From NCBI GenBank assembly GCA_963513935.1, contig OY740774.1, forward strand, positions 30,351,673 to 30,415,672: DNA of 64,000 bases. Reading direction: 5' to 3'. A program made the translations under genes and the position numbers. Every line of letters begins with the position of its first letter. Within the stretch, counting starts at the first letter, position 1. A model generated the notes under the pieces. That model had not been told where the DNA came from. It was given only the letters and a program-made list of their open reading frames with translations, and did no database searches. The DNA comes from Aphrophora alni. Taxonomy: Eukaryota > Arthropoda > Insecta > Hemiptera > Aphrophoridae. Of the stretch, positions 34,984 through 45,861 are shown one piece after another.

Positions 34984-35178
34984 TAGAAAGGTTTTCGGTG
35001 AAAATTGTTTCATTTTCATATTTTAGAGAAAGAAGGTTTGGTTTTTTACATCATATTCAACAACAACAAAACAAACAACTTATGCGTATATATATTTAAT
35101 GGTATCTAACTTTATTTTTTTCAAGATAATTTAACAAAAGAGATTGTTGGACTATTAAAAATTTTCAAACTAGAAATA
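33331..35178. other. no supported gene
   Basis: Very AT-rich. The only structured item is a (TA)n run at 34920-34982. No motif or conserved frame seen. Confidence 0.5.
34920..34982. repeat. (TA)n microsatellite
   Basis: About 31 uninterrupted AT dinucleotides. Confidence 0.95.
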
Positions 35179-35944
35179 CAGTCGACTCTCGCTAACTCGA
35201 AATTCATGGGACTACAATTTTTCTCGAGTTACGTGTAGTTCGACTTACACATAGTTCGAGTTATAGAAGTCATTCTTGACTAAATTCGACTTAAAGAGGT
35301 AACGAGATATAGAGGTAAACCAAATAAAAATTCGAGTTACATAGGTAAAGAATAATGTACTGTACTCTACTTTATTCCCTTAAAAACTAAGCTTTTAACT
35401 GTATCAATAGAAAATATTTGTACTTAGAGTATACATAATAAAATACGTGTACATACACGGTAAACAGTACAGTCCATTTATTAATTTCACTGATTAAAAA
35501 AGTCCGTAATCCTCTTCTGATTAAGACTGTTGGCAGCACGTTTGTCAATCATATTTTCGATTGAAACAATCGAAGAAAAACACACTGTCTGGTGCATCAC
35601 TGTTTTTTTCTTCTAAAAACATACGTAAAGTACGTACTGCAGCTTTGGCTTCTTTAGGTGTCATGTCTGCTGGCTCCTCTTCTTCGTTTTCTTCGTCAGA
35701 AGGAGCAGCCTCATCGTTGTTCGAGATATAGAGGTAAACTTCGACTTCTGGAGGTAAAGTGCAAATTGAATTCGACTTATCTACGGAACTTCGACTTATA
35801 GAGGTGAAATATAACAGTAAAATCATTTCGAGTTATGTATTGTTATTTTTTTCGACTTAGACAGGTTTTTCCAAGGGGATTGAAAATAATTCAAGATATC
35901 GAAGATTTCGAGTTATCGAGGTTCGAGTTAGCGAGAGTCGACTG
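35179..35944 (-). mobile_element. Tigger/pogo-like DNA transposon, internally deleted
   Basis: The ends are perfect inverted repeats of 23 bp beginning CAGTCGACTCTCGCTAACTC, flanked by TA on both sides (35177-35178, 35945-35946). CAG ends, a TA target and CTCGCTAACTCGA-type termini fit the pogo/Tigger branch of Tc1/mariner. The subterminal regions repeat TTCGAGTTA and TTCGACTTA many times in both orientations, which may be transposase-binding sites. At 766 bp it is far shorter than an autonomous element. A C-terminal transposase remnant lies inside on the minus strand. Confidence 0.85.
35545..35826 (-). pseudogene. Tigger-like transposase C-terminal remnant
   Basis: A minus-strand frame whose second half (about residues 35-80) reads acidic SDEENEEEEPADM, then TPKEAKAAVRTLRMFLEE. 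Acidic stretch followed by an amphipathic helix with A-x3-L-x2-L-x-x-FLE is the usual C-terminal tail of Tigger/jerky transposases. The DNA-binding and DDE catalytic domains are absent. The first 25 or so codons read through subterminal repeats, so this is a leftover rather than a gene. Confidence 0.6.
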
Positions 35945-35946
35945 TA

Positions 35947-36950
35947 ATCGCGTTTGTAGAAGAAAGTTATAAAATAAAAAATGTGTAGTATAATCAAACT
36001 TTGAGAATTATTACAGAATATTTTATATATTTTTTATAAAATAAAAAAAAAAGTTTCCATAAAATTTGCACCAAATCTTGAATATATCTTTCAAGTTTTG
36101 GTAAATCACGGTAATCTGTTTTTTCACCATAATTTTAATAAATTAAATAAAACCTTAAATAATAAACATTTAAGGTTTCGTGTTTATTTAAATTTCTCTA
36201 TAAAAGATGTATATTTATAATTTATATACACCTTTTGTAAAGTTTTGTTTATCAGTTTCACGGTTAAATTTTAACACACATAAAACTTTTTTTTTTAACA
36301 GTAACAGGTTAAATATTTTCTATCACGTAGATATTTCTTAAAATGAACGGTTTCAAAATATTTGATAAAAATAATTTTAATGAATGTCATTTAGAAAATT
36401 AGGACTAGAAATTACAAGCTTTCTGATACAATTAATACCAATAGTAAATATCATTTTAAAAATTTTGGTATTGATGTTTCAATATGTTCTCAACTTTGTT
36501 TTTAAAAAAATTACAAACAGACCGATAATATGTGATATATTTGCGTAGATATCTAATTTAAAACAATTTTTTAAAATTACTCTCTTCAAAAATCACTTTC
36601 AAAAGTTTGTCATACATAACACATTCTGTTTATGTAAATTGAAAATTAAAAACAAATCCAAAACATAATCCAGAGTTCATAATTAGTGCAAATTAAATAA
36701 TGAACTGGAACGTTTTTCCGAAATTCACTATAATTTACATAACCTTTAAAGCTAAGCAAACAGAAAAAAATATAATAAAAGAATTGAATAGAAATTACAA
36801 ATAAAAGTAACAAAAATTCTACCCAATAAATAAATTCAAACCAAATGTAACCTAAATCAAAACAAAAACAAAGTAATCTATTTTGAATAATAAACAAAAT
36901 CTTTCTTCAGACTAACAGTCAGTTCAAATTACAACATCTAAACTGGAGTA
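35947..36950. other. no supported gene
   Basis: Very AT-rich DNA with poly-A and poly-T tracts; no motif recognised. Confidence 0.5.
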
Positions 36951-37019
36951 GACTGAGGTTAAAAGTCGCGAGACAAACGCAACGCAACTCGCGGCCTTCT
37001 TTAATAAAACTCGACTTTG

Positions 37020-37196
37020 CCAGTTTATAAATGGAATATTGCTCTTCAGTGTGTCCCCAGGCACTGAGTGTTCTGGTCAGCGTGTGTTCAGTGTTAGTTT
37101 TATTTAGATCTTCTATTACTATCTGTTGTGATACTGTGTTGTGAAAACTAGTGTTGTTATTTGAAGTCTTAGTTTGTGAGTGGATTCTAATATTTG
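37020..37196 (+). promoter_or_regulatory. candidate promoter and non-coding first exon
   Basis: GTTTATAAATGG at 37023-37034 resembles a TATA box. Insect-type initiators (TCAGT) follow at 37046-37050 and 37088-37092. A strong 5' splice donor (G then GTGAGT) lies at 37196/37197. The stretch 36960-37200 is less AT-rich than its surroundings and has no ATG-initiated frame of note on the plus strand. Spacing from TATA to the first TCAGT (about 22 bp) is shorter than usual and to the second (about 64 bp) longer, so the start site is uncertain. This may be the first exon of a gene whose coding exons lie beyond the window, or chance. Confidence 0.3.
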
Positions 37197-37202
37197 GTGA
37201 GT

Positions 37203-38490
37203 AGAAAGAAACGTCAATACATAGTATATGGAAAATAATTATAAAATGTGAACACAAGGAAGTTTCACATGCTTTTGAATATATCATTCGTGGATTTGAA
37301 TTGTGTTAAAAACTAGTTTTGCAAGTATAAGTACTCGTTTAACAGACAATAGGAATGACAGATTATTTTTCAATTTGATATATAGAGTAAATTTCTATTT
37401 CGTATGAGTCGTTTAAATTTTCGTAATCATACATTTTCAAATTGAGGATTTTTTCATAAGGTTAAAATTTAAAATCCAAGTTTCTTAAAATTCGCGGTAT
37501 TTGATTTGCTTAGTTCAAATTTAACCCTTTAAATTTATGTCTGTAACACGGGTCCACCGGTTGGTGTGGTGTAAAAAAATTCTGTGTTCAATCCATGTGG
37601 TGGCTTTAAAAAGTTAAGGTGTTGACCTACCATCGTGGGTATGTAATCCAAACTTTCGCCGCGAAAGCTACAAATATAAACAGAATCTCGATGTGCTGAA
37701 CCCAAATGACCCTATGGAAAGTCTTATAGGCTGTTGAGCTAATTTTACGTTTGAATATCAAATTCAAATGGTTTAACAACGCCTCACAGGAAATTGTTAA
37801 TAAGCTGTTAACGGTAAAAAAAATAATATGAGCAACTTCACTATATTTCTGAGTTATGAAAAACTTACTATAAATTTTGTTTTAAATTTGGGGAGAATTT
37901 TACTTTGGTATCCTTAACACAAAAATATAACAAATACTAATTTCGGATCTAAATACTTTTAGCAAGTACTGAAATAAAAACCTAACTAAATATTATCTTT
38001 ATACTAGTTTTTAATTTATTTTGTAAAGGCATACAAGGTTATTTTCGTTTTATTTATTTCCTGTTTTACAATGGTGGACACTCAAAACTGTTTCTATCCA
38101 GTTCGAAGGAATGGATTCAGTTGCTTCGATTAGAAATAAATGCATTCCAAAATATCAAATATAATAGTAATAACAAGCAGTCTTACAAAAAAGTAAAAAA
38201 AAAAAAAAAAAAAGAAATGAAAAATTCACTCCTTTTTAACTTGTTCTTACCAAATCTTTTACCTTACCAAAAAACATGAAACTTCATTCATTATAGTTTT
38301 GATGTTTACATTTATGGTTAGTTAAAATGTTTTATCATATTTTGGAGTTATAAAAATATGAAATAAATTATTGTTTCATAACAGTTGCCTGAGATTTACT
38401 CTAAAATATTACGAAATTTTCAGTTACTTGTTCATATACAATATGCCCTCAGGATATAACCTATATTGACTACAGGCTTAGAAATATCGA
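37203..38490. other. no supported gene
   Basis: If the candidate exon at 37.0-37.2 kb is real, this is the beginning of its first intron. A 19-base A-rich run sits at 38195-38213. Nothing else recognised. Confidence 0.35.
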
Positions 38491-38499
38491 GATACCCTT

Positions 38500-38690
38500 G
38501 CTGGATCTACCTCCTTGTTTCATGTAGTCTTCGTTAAATCTCTCCCTTTCGTCTTTCATATTAGGTTTTCTTGACGAACTCTTGTTCTCTTCTGAATCTG
38601 AAGACTCTAAAGTATTCGAAGGATAAGGATTTTTATTTTATGTTCTTTTTTACTTTTTTAATTCTGCGATGATGAGTTTTTGCCTTGAAG
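38500..38690 (-). repeat. repeat family D copy
   Basis: Contains TCTTTCATATTAGGTTTTCT, TTGACGAACTCTTGTTCTCT and TAAAGTATTCGAAGGATAAG, matching copies near 21.45, 23.06 and 49.25 kb. Confidence 0.5.
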
Positions 38691-38797
38691 AAACAATAAA
38701 AGAAAATATATACTTTAATTTCAAATAGAGTGAAATATAAATAATAGTTGGATAATTAAAGTGTCCAAATAATTACATCACTAAGACTAACAGCAGT

Positions 38798-38808
38798 GGG
38801 GGGGGGGG
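38798..38808. repeat. poly-G run
   Basis: Eleven consecutive G bases. Confidence 0.9.
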
Positions 38809-39599
38809 AGGATAAAAGTTTATTTTTTTCAATTAAGTTAGTCAACAATCTAGTTTACCTTGATTCATACAGAAAAATATTTACTAGTGCCGTGATTCAA
38901 ATTAATGATACATCACATAATCGAGAAATAAGCTTCACACTGCTTTCATTTCACATCTCGATATGTGTTTTATTGAAGTGTACATTATTATTTACTGTTA
39001 CTTCATAGTCTATGGATATTGTTGGGTAGCAGCCATATTGGGTTTACAAGAACCGGATTATTGACTGTCAAATGTTTACAATCTAGTAAATGCACGATTC
39101 TACACGATGTACCTCTTCTAGTGGTAATTCTAAAAATGAACATTGATGCGACACACTCTACTAATTAAATGTTGTAGATATTACAACGTTGTCAATGAGA
39201 GACTAAGCGTTTTCAATGAAATGGGAACTGATAATTGTTTCTATGACATATTTTAACTTGTATTTACATATTTATAATAATTTATTGTAAGAATAATATG
39301 AATACATTCTAGTTGTCTCATAAGTATAACACGATAATTTATACAAATATTTCTTTTTTAATTCAACTGTACGTCTTTAAAATTTGGAGATTTATCCAAA
39401 TGTATTTATTACAAATGCTTGTTTCGCAAATTTACTTTGAAAATCGTGACACAAACAAAACCTAGCATACAAAAGTATTGGTCACCACCTCGCATCGTGT
39501 CTTCACATCTGAAATCGCCTCCTTCTCAAAATCATCTCATTCCATTGCATTAAAATTGTAGAGAAATTTACATATTCCAATAAATATCGGTGTATGGGT

Positions 39600-40560
39600 T
39601 GTCGAACCTATGGCCCAATCGGCATTAGCTGCAAACAACCTCCTCGGATCACTTTTCCAAAAGTTGTCCTCAGGTCATTTCTGTTACCTACACTACGTCT
39701 CACTCCCATACAGGAGAAACTTTCTTATTCTATTCTCTCAGCCATTTAATCACCCTTACCACTCCAGCTATGTCTACATCACCACTCTTTCTTCTCAGTT
39801 TTCAGCACAACACTAAATTATGAGGTAACCTGCGCTAACAGGATGACAGTGGACAGAAGGTTTCATATACGGAATAGTATTTAGCCTTAACCGACCTCTC
39901 TTACATCCTTTGTAGAGTGATAAACCTAAAGTATAAAGTGAACAAATGACGTTCAAGGCTAGGATTGAGCTCCTTTATTTGGTCATAGATTTAGTTTTGG
40001 TTTCCAATATGGCCCGAGGCTTCTACGCTATATTGGTATTTTTCACTTTTATGATTTAGGTTTATCACTTGATAACGCGAGTAAATTTATACTCTCTAAA
40101 CGTCTTTTTTAATTTTACCATGAGAGATTCTGACCGGATGGACTATTGTATCTTTAAATGGGCGCAGGAAATATGGAGAGAGAGGTTTGTGCGGGATATC
40201 ACAACAAATCAACCCAGTGATAAAATGTCCATCTCCTCTGAAATTACCATCACCATTAGGAGTACTTCGCTTTGTCGATATTCCTCAAGTAGAGAAAGAT
40301 CAAAACGACCATTCCGTAAGAATAGAACTCCTGATAGAATTAGTACGTACTTAAACAAGAGCAAAAGACACGCCAGGAAGGCTTCAGAAAAATAAATAAA
40401 GAACATCCCTCATCGTCCACGAGGACAACCAGGCAGTATAGTATAGTTGACCCAATGAGAAAAACCCTAAGTAGGACAGGAGTCCGTTCAGGGAAAGCCA
40501 CCAAACAGCCCTCTTATAAGGATATGTATTTGAACGGGAAAAAACCCTAGTGATCGTACC
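39600..40560. repeat. retroelement-derived stretch, tail motif at 40063-40105
   Basis: Less AT-rich than its surroundings. ATCACTTGATAACGCGAG...CTCTAAACGTC at 40063-40105 matches the retroelement tail near 13868-13910. Open frames on both strands (40069-40395 plus, 40406-40209 minus) have no domain I recognise. It is probably the decayed end of a retroelement, orientation uncertain. Confidence 0.35.
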
Positions 40561-40797
40561 TACCCATGATTTTTTTTCAGTATTAATTCTTCAGGAGTTC
40601 AACTATCAAAAAATATCTCTGGCCATATTTTCTGATATTTTCCAGACACTTGATAGTAAATGTTGTATGTTATTGGTGGTGGTCTTTGTTATTATTTGAG
40701 ATACGCATCCAAGAGTAACATTAATATGTCATTGTTTTGAAATATTTTAATTTAGTTTGTTTTATTTTAAGCGTCAAACATTCAACTATTCGGTAAA

Positions 40798-41110
40798 TGC
40801 CACCCCTTTTCCTATTACTGTATAACTCTTATGCTCTCTTCCGTGCCTTTATTTCCTGCTATTATTGAGCCTAGGTACTTCAATGGTTCAATTACTTTCA
40901 ACAGTGAGTGTTACATGATTCATATAATCCTGATTGAATGGAATTAGGGTTTTTGTTGTCAACTTAAGCCCTAATTTCCTTGACGTAATAATCAAGGTAA
41001 TTTAGTTTCCTTTGAGTTGGTTCTATGTTACATGATATGTGGAACATATTATCTGCGAAATCTATACCTTCTACGTATTTAAATAAGTTAACGCAGTTTG
41101 TTTTTTCATT
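40798..41110 (-). pseudogene. non-LTR reverse-transcriptase remnant (palm and thumb)
   Basis: Minus-strand translation gives KYVEGIDFADNMFHIS (about 41080-41033), a decayed FADD palm motif. Some 55 codons later, in another frame, comes IEPLKYLGSIIAGNKGTEES (about 40896-40837), the YLGSxI block that follows the palm in many insect non-LTR reverse transcriptases. The order and spacing are as expected. There are several stops, at least one frameshift, and the second catalytic Asp is Asn. The element is dead; the clade is not determined. Confidence 0.7.
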
Positions 41111-41639
41111 GCCCAATTGATTACTATTAATATAGAGTAGGTAATAAGAGATAGATTAATCGGCCCAATAACGAGCAGATTAATAACATTTAAAAGAAAT
41201 AACGTCAGAGTTGAAGTGAATTTCGAAAATTGTACACAATTGTATTTACAGCATATCTTTGGACTGTTTATAGAAATTCGAAATTATTAATAGACCTAAT
41301 AACTGAATGACCTTAATGACAAAATGGACAGAGCCTAGACTATTAGTAGCGACCTACACATTCTATATGTGATCTCGTTAGACAAATACATTGTGTACGA
41401 AATTAATTGCATCATATAAGTTTAAGCGGAAACTGGGATGAGTTATTTTCATAAGATGTATTATCAGAAACAGTGGGTGTACTTACTGGATATTAATTGT
41501 TTTCAAATTTCTAACATAATAATATGTCTACAACTCGTTGAATATATTCTACAGTATAAAGAAAAGGTATGGGAAAGAATAAAATCTATTAATAACTAAA
41601 AGTCTATAATAATGTACTTAATATTTATAGGTTACTTAG

Positions 41640-41885
41640 TACTTGCCTTAACTTACCATTCGGCGCTACAGCCCAATATAACTCTTGGCCACATAGAAAA
41701 TAGTTCTCTAATCCTTTCAATCCCCCGCAAATCCTCTTGAATTCCTGACACCCAACATCCCCAGCAACTTTCTTGATTGTCCTCCTCTTTTCCCTATAGT
41801 TGACCGTCCAGCAAGTACCTTGGAATTCTATTTTTGTTCACGGGATTTACTTTTCCTAGCTGATTTAACCTCTTTGTCTTTATGA
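41640..41885 (-). pseudogene. non-LTR element ORF2 C-terminal remnant
   Basis: A minus-strand frame gives KTKRLNQLGKVNPVNKNRIP then RYLLDGQL, a stop, GKEE..., and IQEDLRGIERIREL, ending GCSAEW-stop at about 41655. It resembles the tail of insect non-LTR proteins: LGHVxRM-x4-RIP, then (L/Y)GxL-x-GKRxxGRPxxRW, then VQEDLxxxG. The conserved Arg/Gly-rich block is frameshifted and stopped. It lies upstream, on the minus strand, of the RT remnant at 40.8-41.1 kb, so it is the end of a different copy. Confidence 0.6.
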
Positions 41886-41999
41886 ACATTACTTTATTAT
41901 TTCTTCAACCTCACTGTGTTATCTTTTCCCTACACTAACAGAGCCAAAAATCTTCACATAATTCTGCTTTAAAGTATTCTTGGCATTTACATAATTCTT

Positions 42000-43470
42000 G
42001 AGAGTCCATTTCTCTGATGCGTTAGTGACTATCCGCCTGATTAACGTCTGAAAGGACAAGCGGATGGAGCAAACCGTTGTATGTGTAAAGAATGAAGTAT
42101 GGGGGTACGGTCATGCGCAAAGGCTTGTTCTTCAGTTTGTTGTAAATCTATAACTACAAACTAATAATTTGCATAGAGATGTACCAAAGGCGTATTCCTT
42201 TATCTAAGATTACAATCACTATTACACAATTTATACAAACGTGGTATAACTGGGCTAATAAAGTAACGACTAGTTTTATCCACCTTTGCCCTAATCAAAA
42301 CCAGATCCCCACTAGCGTTTGTAAGTGTCAATCTTTAATCAATCATTACCTCCGAAAGGAGTTGTAACATGTAAATATATACCGAAGACATGTTGTGTGT
42401 ACTATACATTAACAAACGGTGCTCTTATTAAACAATATCACTGTTGATGTTTTAAAAATCGGATAAATATACTCCATTTAATGTTTACAGAAAAATAACA
42501 CTTTTTTATAGAGAAATAGGGACACTAAGTGAAAAAATTGCCACTGATAATTAAAATAATTGTATAAAGTAAAATACCTGTGGATTGAAAACTATAGTCG
42601 ACCAAAAATTTTGAAAGTGTTTATGAATAGTTTTTGACCATATATTGTAAGTAGCTAGTAGGAGAAAATTTAGAAACTTTTAAATCCATGTAGGTTTAAA
42701 GCTTTTATTTCGAATAATTTTATTTGTTTTTTTTTTTGTATATTTTTGTGTGTTCGTATAAATAGATTTAACTAGTCTGAAAATATTTTGACTGATAGGA
42801 CAGTTTTAGAGTTTTTTTTTTTTTTTAACGTTGATAAAAGTTAATCTTTTAACCCCCTTACGTTCCGTAGATTGTTGATTCCGTTTACAATTTCAAAATT
42901 TAAAATAGAATCAAAGATTATTTTTTTTAAAGAAACTAAAAATAACAGTGTTATCATTTTTACTTTTATAGAAAATTCTGTTTCTGTACTGGATGCGGGA
43001 AATGGAAATTGTTGAGTATTGCAAAGAAAACACAATAGTTTGTTGTTATTTCAACGTTGATTCGCAATACAAAACTTCCTGATGAAATTTATTCCTGCAG
43101 GTCGAAATGACATAGAATCATTGACACGTATGCAATTAGTTTTGACATCCTGTTCCTCCGTTGTAGTTATCGCTGTCGCCTGTACTTAACCACTATAGCG
43201 GTCGACCAAATTAAGGTAAGAACATGATTAATTCTTTGGTGTACTCATGTAGAAATTAAAACAAAATTTATTAACAATGTCGAAAGGCGGCTATTGTAAA
43301 CAGTTTCTTGTTCTTATCTCATGTGTTATTCAACTTGTAGAAACAGTAAATTTAGATAAATTTTGCAGATTTCAATACTGAATAAATAGTACTTAATGGC
43401 ATATATTTACTTTGACAAACATCAAAATTATGGTCAAAAATTCAATTTAGAATCAAGACCTGCGAAATAT
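42000..43470. other. no supported gene
   Basis: GGTCATGCGCAAAGGCTTGT near 42110-42130 resembles GTCATGCTCAAAAGGCTTAT near 13792, a further piece of the family with tails at 13.87 and 40.06 kb. The rest is AT-rich and featureless to me. Confidence 0.35.
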
Positions 43471-43471
43471 G

Positions 43472-43472
<1 letters not shown>

Positions 43473-43510
<38 letters not shown>
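43473..43510. repeat. (TA)n microsatellite
   Basis: About 19 AT dinucleotides. Confidence 0.95.
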
Positions 43511-43513
<3 letters not shown>

Positions 43514-43860
43514 GCGACATGAGGTAGGGTCAGTTACCAGAAGAGTGCAGCGAATCATATATGTACAGCTACGAAGACTGGGACTATAACACAAGCGCAG
43601 CGAGTGGATACTTCTTAATGAATATACTTATACAAGTTCGGAATTCAACAAATTAATAATATACACAATTACGAGACAAACTTACCATACTACATAAAAC
43701 CCCTTGATCTGAGAATACAACTTAACATTTGTTTTTTTAATCCGAAGAAACCGACTTTTGAGTTGTACATTTAGAGTGTCTGCACGTATTACATGTTATT
43801 ATGGGGATGGGTAAGTACCATAATGTCCCATGATCTTATTTTGTAGTAAATTCAAAAAAC
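43511..43860 (+). repeat. repeat family E copy
   Basis: ATACACAATTACGAG...ACAAACTTACCATACTA near 43660-43700 and ATGGGGATGGGTAAGTACCA near 43801 recur near 51960-52050, 55935-56010, 56790-56850 and, in reverse complement, 61245-61430. Class unknown; no protein motif. Confidence 0.45.
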
Positions 43861-45830
43861 AGATTGAAAGACACCATACGAATAATTCCTATATTTTTTA
43901 TCTATGGAAATGTTAGTTAATTAATCAATTTGTTGGTCAACAAATTTCGTCACCATTGAAACAAATTTCAAATACGGAATTTAAAATGATCATCTCTCTA
44001 AATTTGATTAAAATAATTTTATTTCTAACAAAAAATCGGTAGTTTTCTTATTTTAACTGCTGTTTACATATTTTGTCTTTTGAACGTTTGCAGAGAAAGA
44101 CATGGAACCACTTATTGTTACACTCTGTATGTGGCAATAATACAAAGAAAAACATATCCGTTGTATTGCATGATTGCTATGTCGAAAACCAATTCATTAA
44201 TTATCACTAATTGGACATTACCGCTTAGGCTAGAGGTCAATCAGTCCTCTTGGCTGAATGCTTCAATCCAATCAAAGATGGCCGTCAATCCGATAGTGAT
44301 ATCTGTGTTTGTGGTTCAACGACTTGTTACTAATTGATCAATTTTATGTTTTATTTTTGTTTTATTTTTTGCCAATTTTGAGATATTTTAAACTTTGAGG
44401 TTATCGTTTTTGGTTTTAGCCTCGGAGAAACAAAGACGGAATGTTTTGATTGATTTGGCTTTGGTTTTGTGTGTGAGAAAGCTAATGGAATCTGTGCACT
44501 ATATCTACAATATTATCAAAAATTGGATACCAACTATAGATTATTCGGATATTTTTGATTATTTATCTTTATAAAAACGCCGTTTCGTGAATATGAATCA
44601 ACTCTTGTTATGAAGAAAACTATACCTACATATGATAAACAAGTAAATGGCAAACATAGCACATTGTCCTATTATTATGTTTAATACTAATACTAAAAAA
44701 ATATCTCGAAAAATAACCTATTGCTAAAACTAGTCCTGAGCTATAGAAACAATTAGAAATTTATAAAGTGATTTGAATAAAACCACAAGGAACAAAAAAA
44801 ACTACATACAATCAACAAGAAATGGAAAACATCAAGTTGAAAAGAAATTATACACTGGTCAGCTATTAAGGTGTTCTTTTTCGGGGATAGTAAAAAAATT
44901 GTTTTTGGGCTTTCTTATTGTGAATTATAGTCCAGAATCTTCTCTTTAATATAATGTATTTGTCTACGGTAGTGGAAATAATGCAAAATATATAATTTTA
45001 AACCAGTTTCAAGGTTTTTGCACCAGGGTGCTCTAGGTTACAACGTTATTGTCGTTGCACAGTTTCTACATAATTACATACAATAACAACTAGTATATTG
45101 ATTTAGTTTTATATTTTGGCTAAACTGCTATTTAGTTTTGGCGTCATACGTTACTTTGTATACGTTACAAACTTAAAAAGTATTATTTGGGTAAATTTTT
45201 GATAATAAAAATGCAGTCTGTATGAAATACTCGTAGTAATCAATAAGAAGTTATTAACCGTAATTGTGATATGTCTCAAAAATTGGTCACAAAATAATAC
45301 ATTTTCAGAGGTAAACTGCTCAACTAAAATCAAACCCTCTTGACACAACTCTTCACCTACCGTCTGCTTTGTGTAGATTTAATAAACAAGGCCCATTGCT
45401 GCCGCTCACCACGCTACCACCGTTGATCACTTGAGGTCCTCTCAATGGGGGAGTACACATTCCTGTCATTCTCGTTAGATTGGACAACAAAGCCTTCAGA
45501 TATCACCACCTATTTATTAACCATTGTTTGAGTATTTAACGAGTATCGGTTGCATGCTTTTATGTTATTGTTCATTAGTATGGAGTTGAGTGCTACAGTG
45601 ACGTGGAAGGTATCATGTTCTATTGTTTTCAAATGCGTCAATAGTTTAATCAATTAGGTATTTGTTCTTTGTTTTGTGTTTTTTTTTATGCATTCTAAAT
45701 TGGATTTATTTGTGTCGCAACTGAACTTGATAATATATCTAGGAAACATGATGCTCTTACTACCATCTATGCTAATTTTCTTAATGACATATATGGGGTA
45801 GTGAATAAAGTATGCATACCATACTTTATT
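43861..45830. other. no supported gene
   Basis: 44080-44337 is an open frame without recognisable domain. 45350-45500 is less AT-rich but shows no motif. Confidence 0.4.

Positions 45831-45834
<4 letters not shown>

Positions 45835-45861
<27 letters not shown>
45835..45861. repeat. (TA)n microsatellite
   Basis: About 13 AT dinucleotides. Confidence 0.9.

Noticed and set aside
34890..35099. Open frame with a Tyr-Ile repeat
   Set aside because: Translation of a (TA)n run with no conserved flank.
36919..37287. 122-codon minus-strand open frame
   Set aside because: No recognisable domain; plus-strand promoter-like features explain the unusual composition better.
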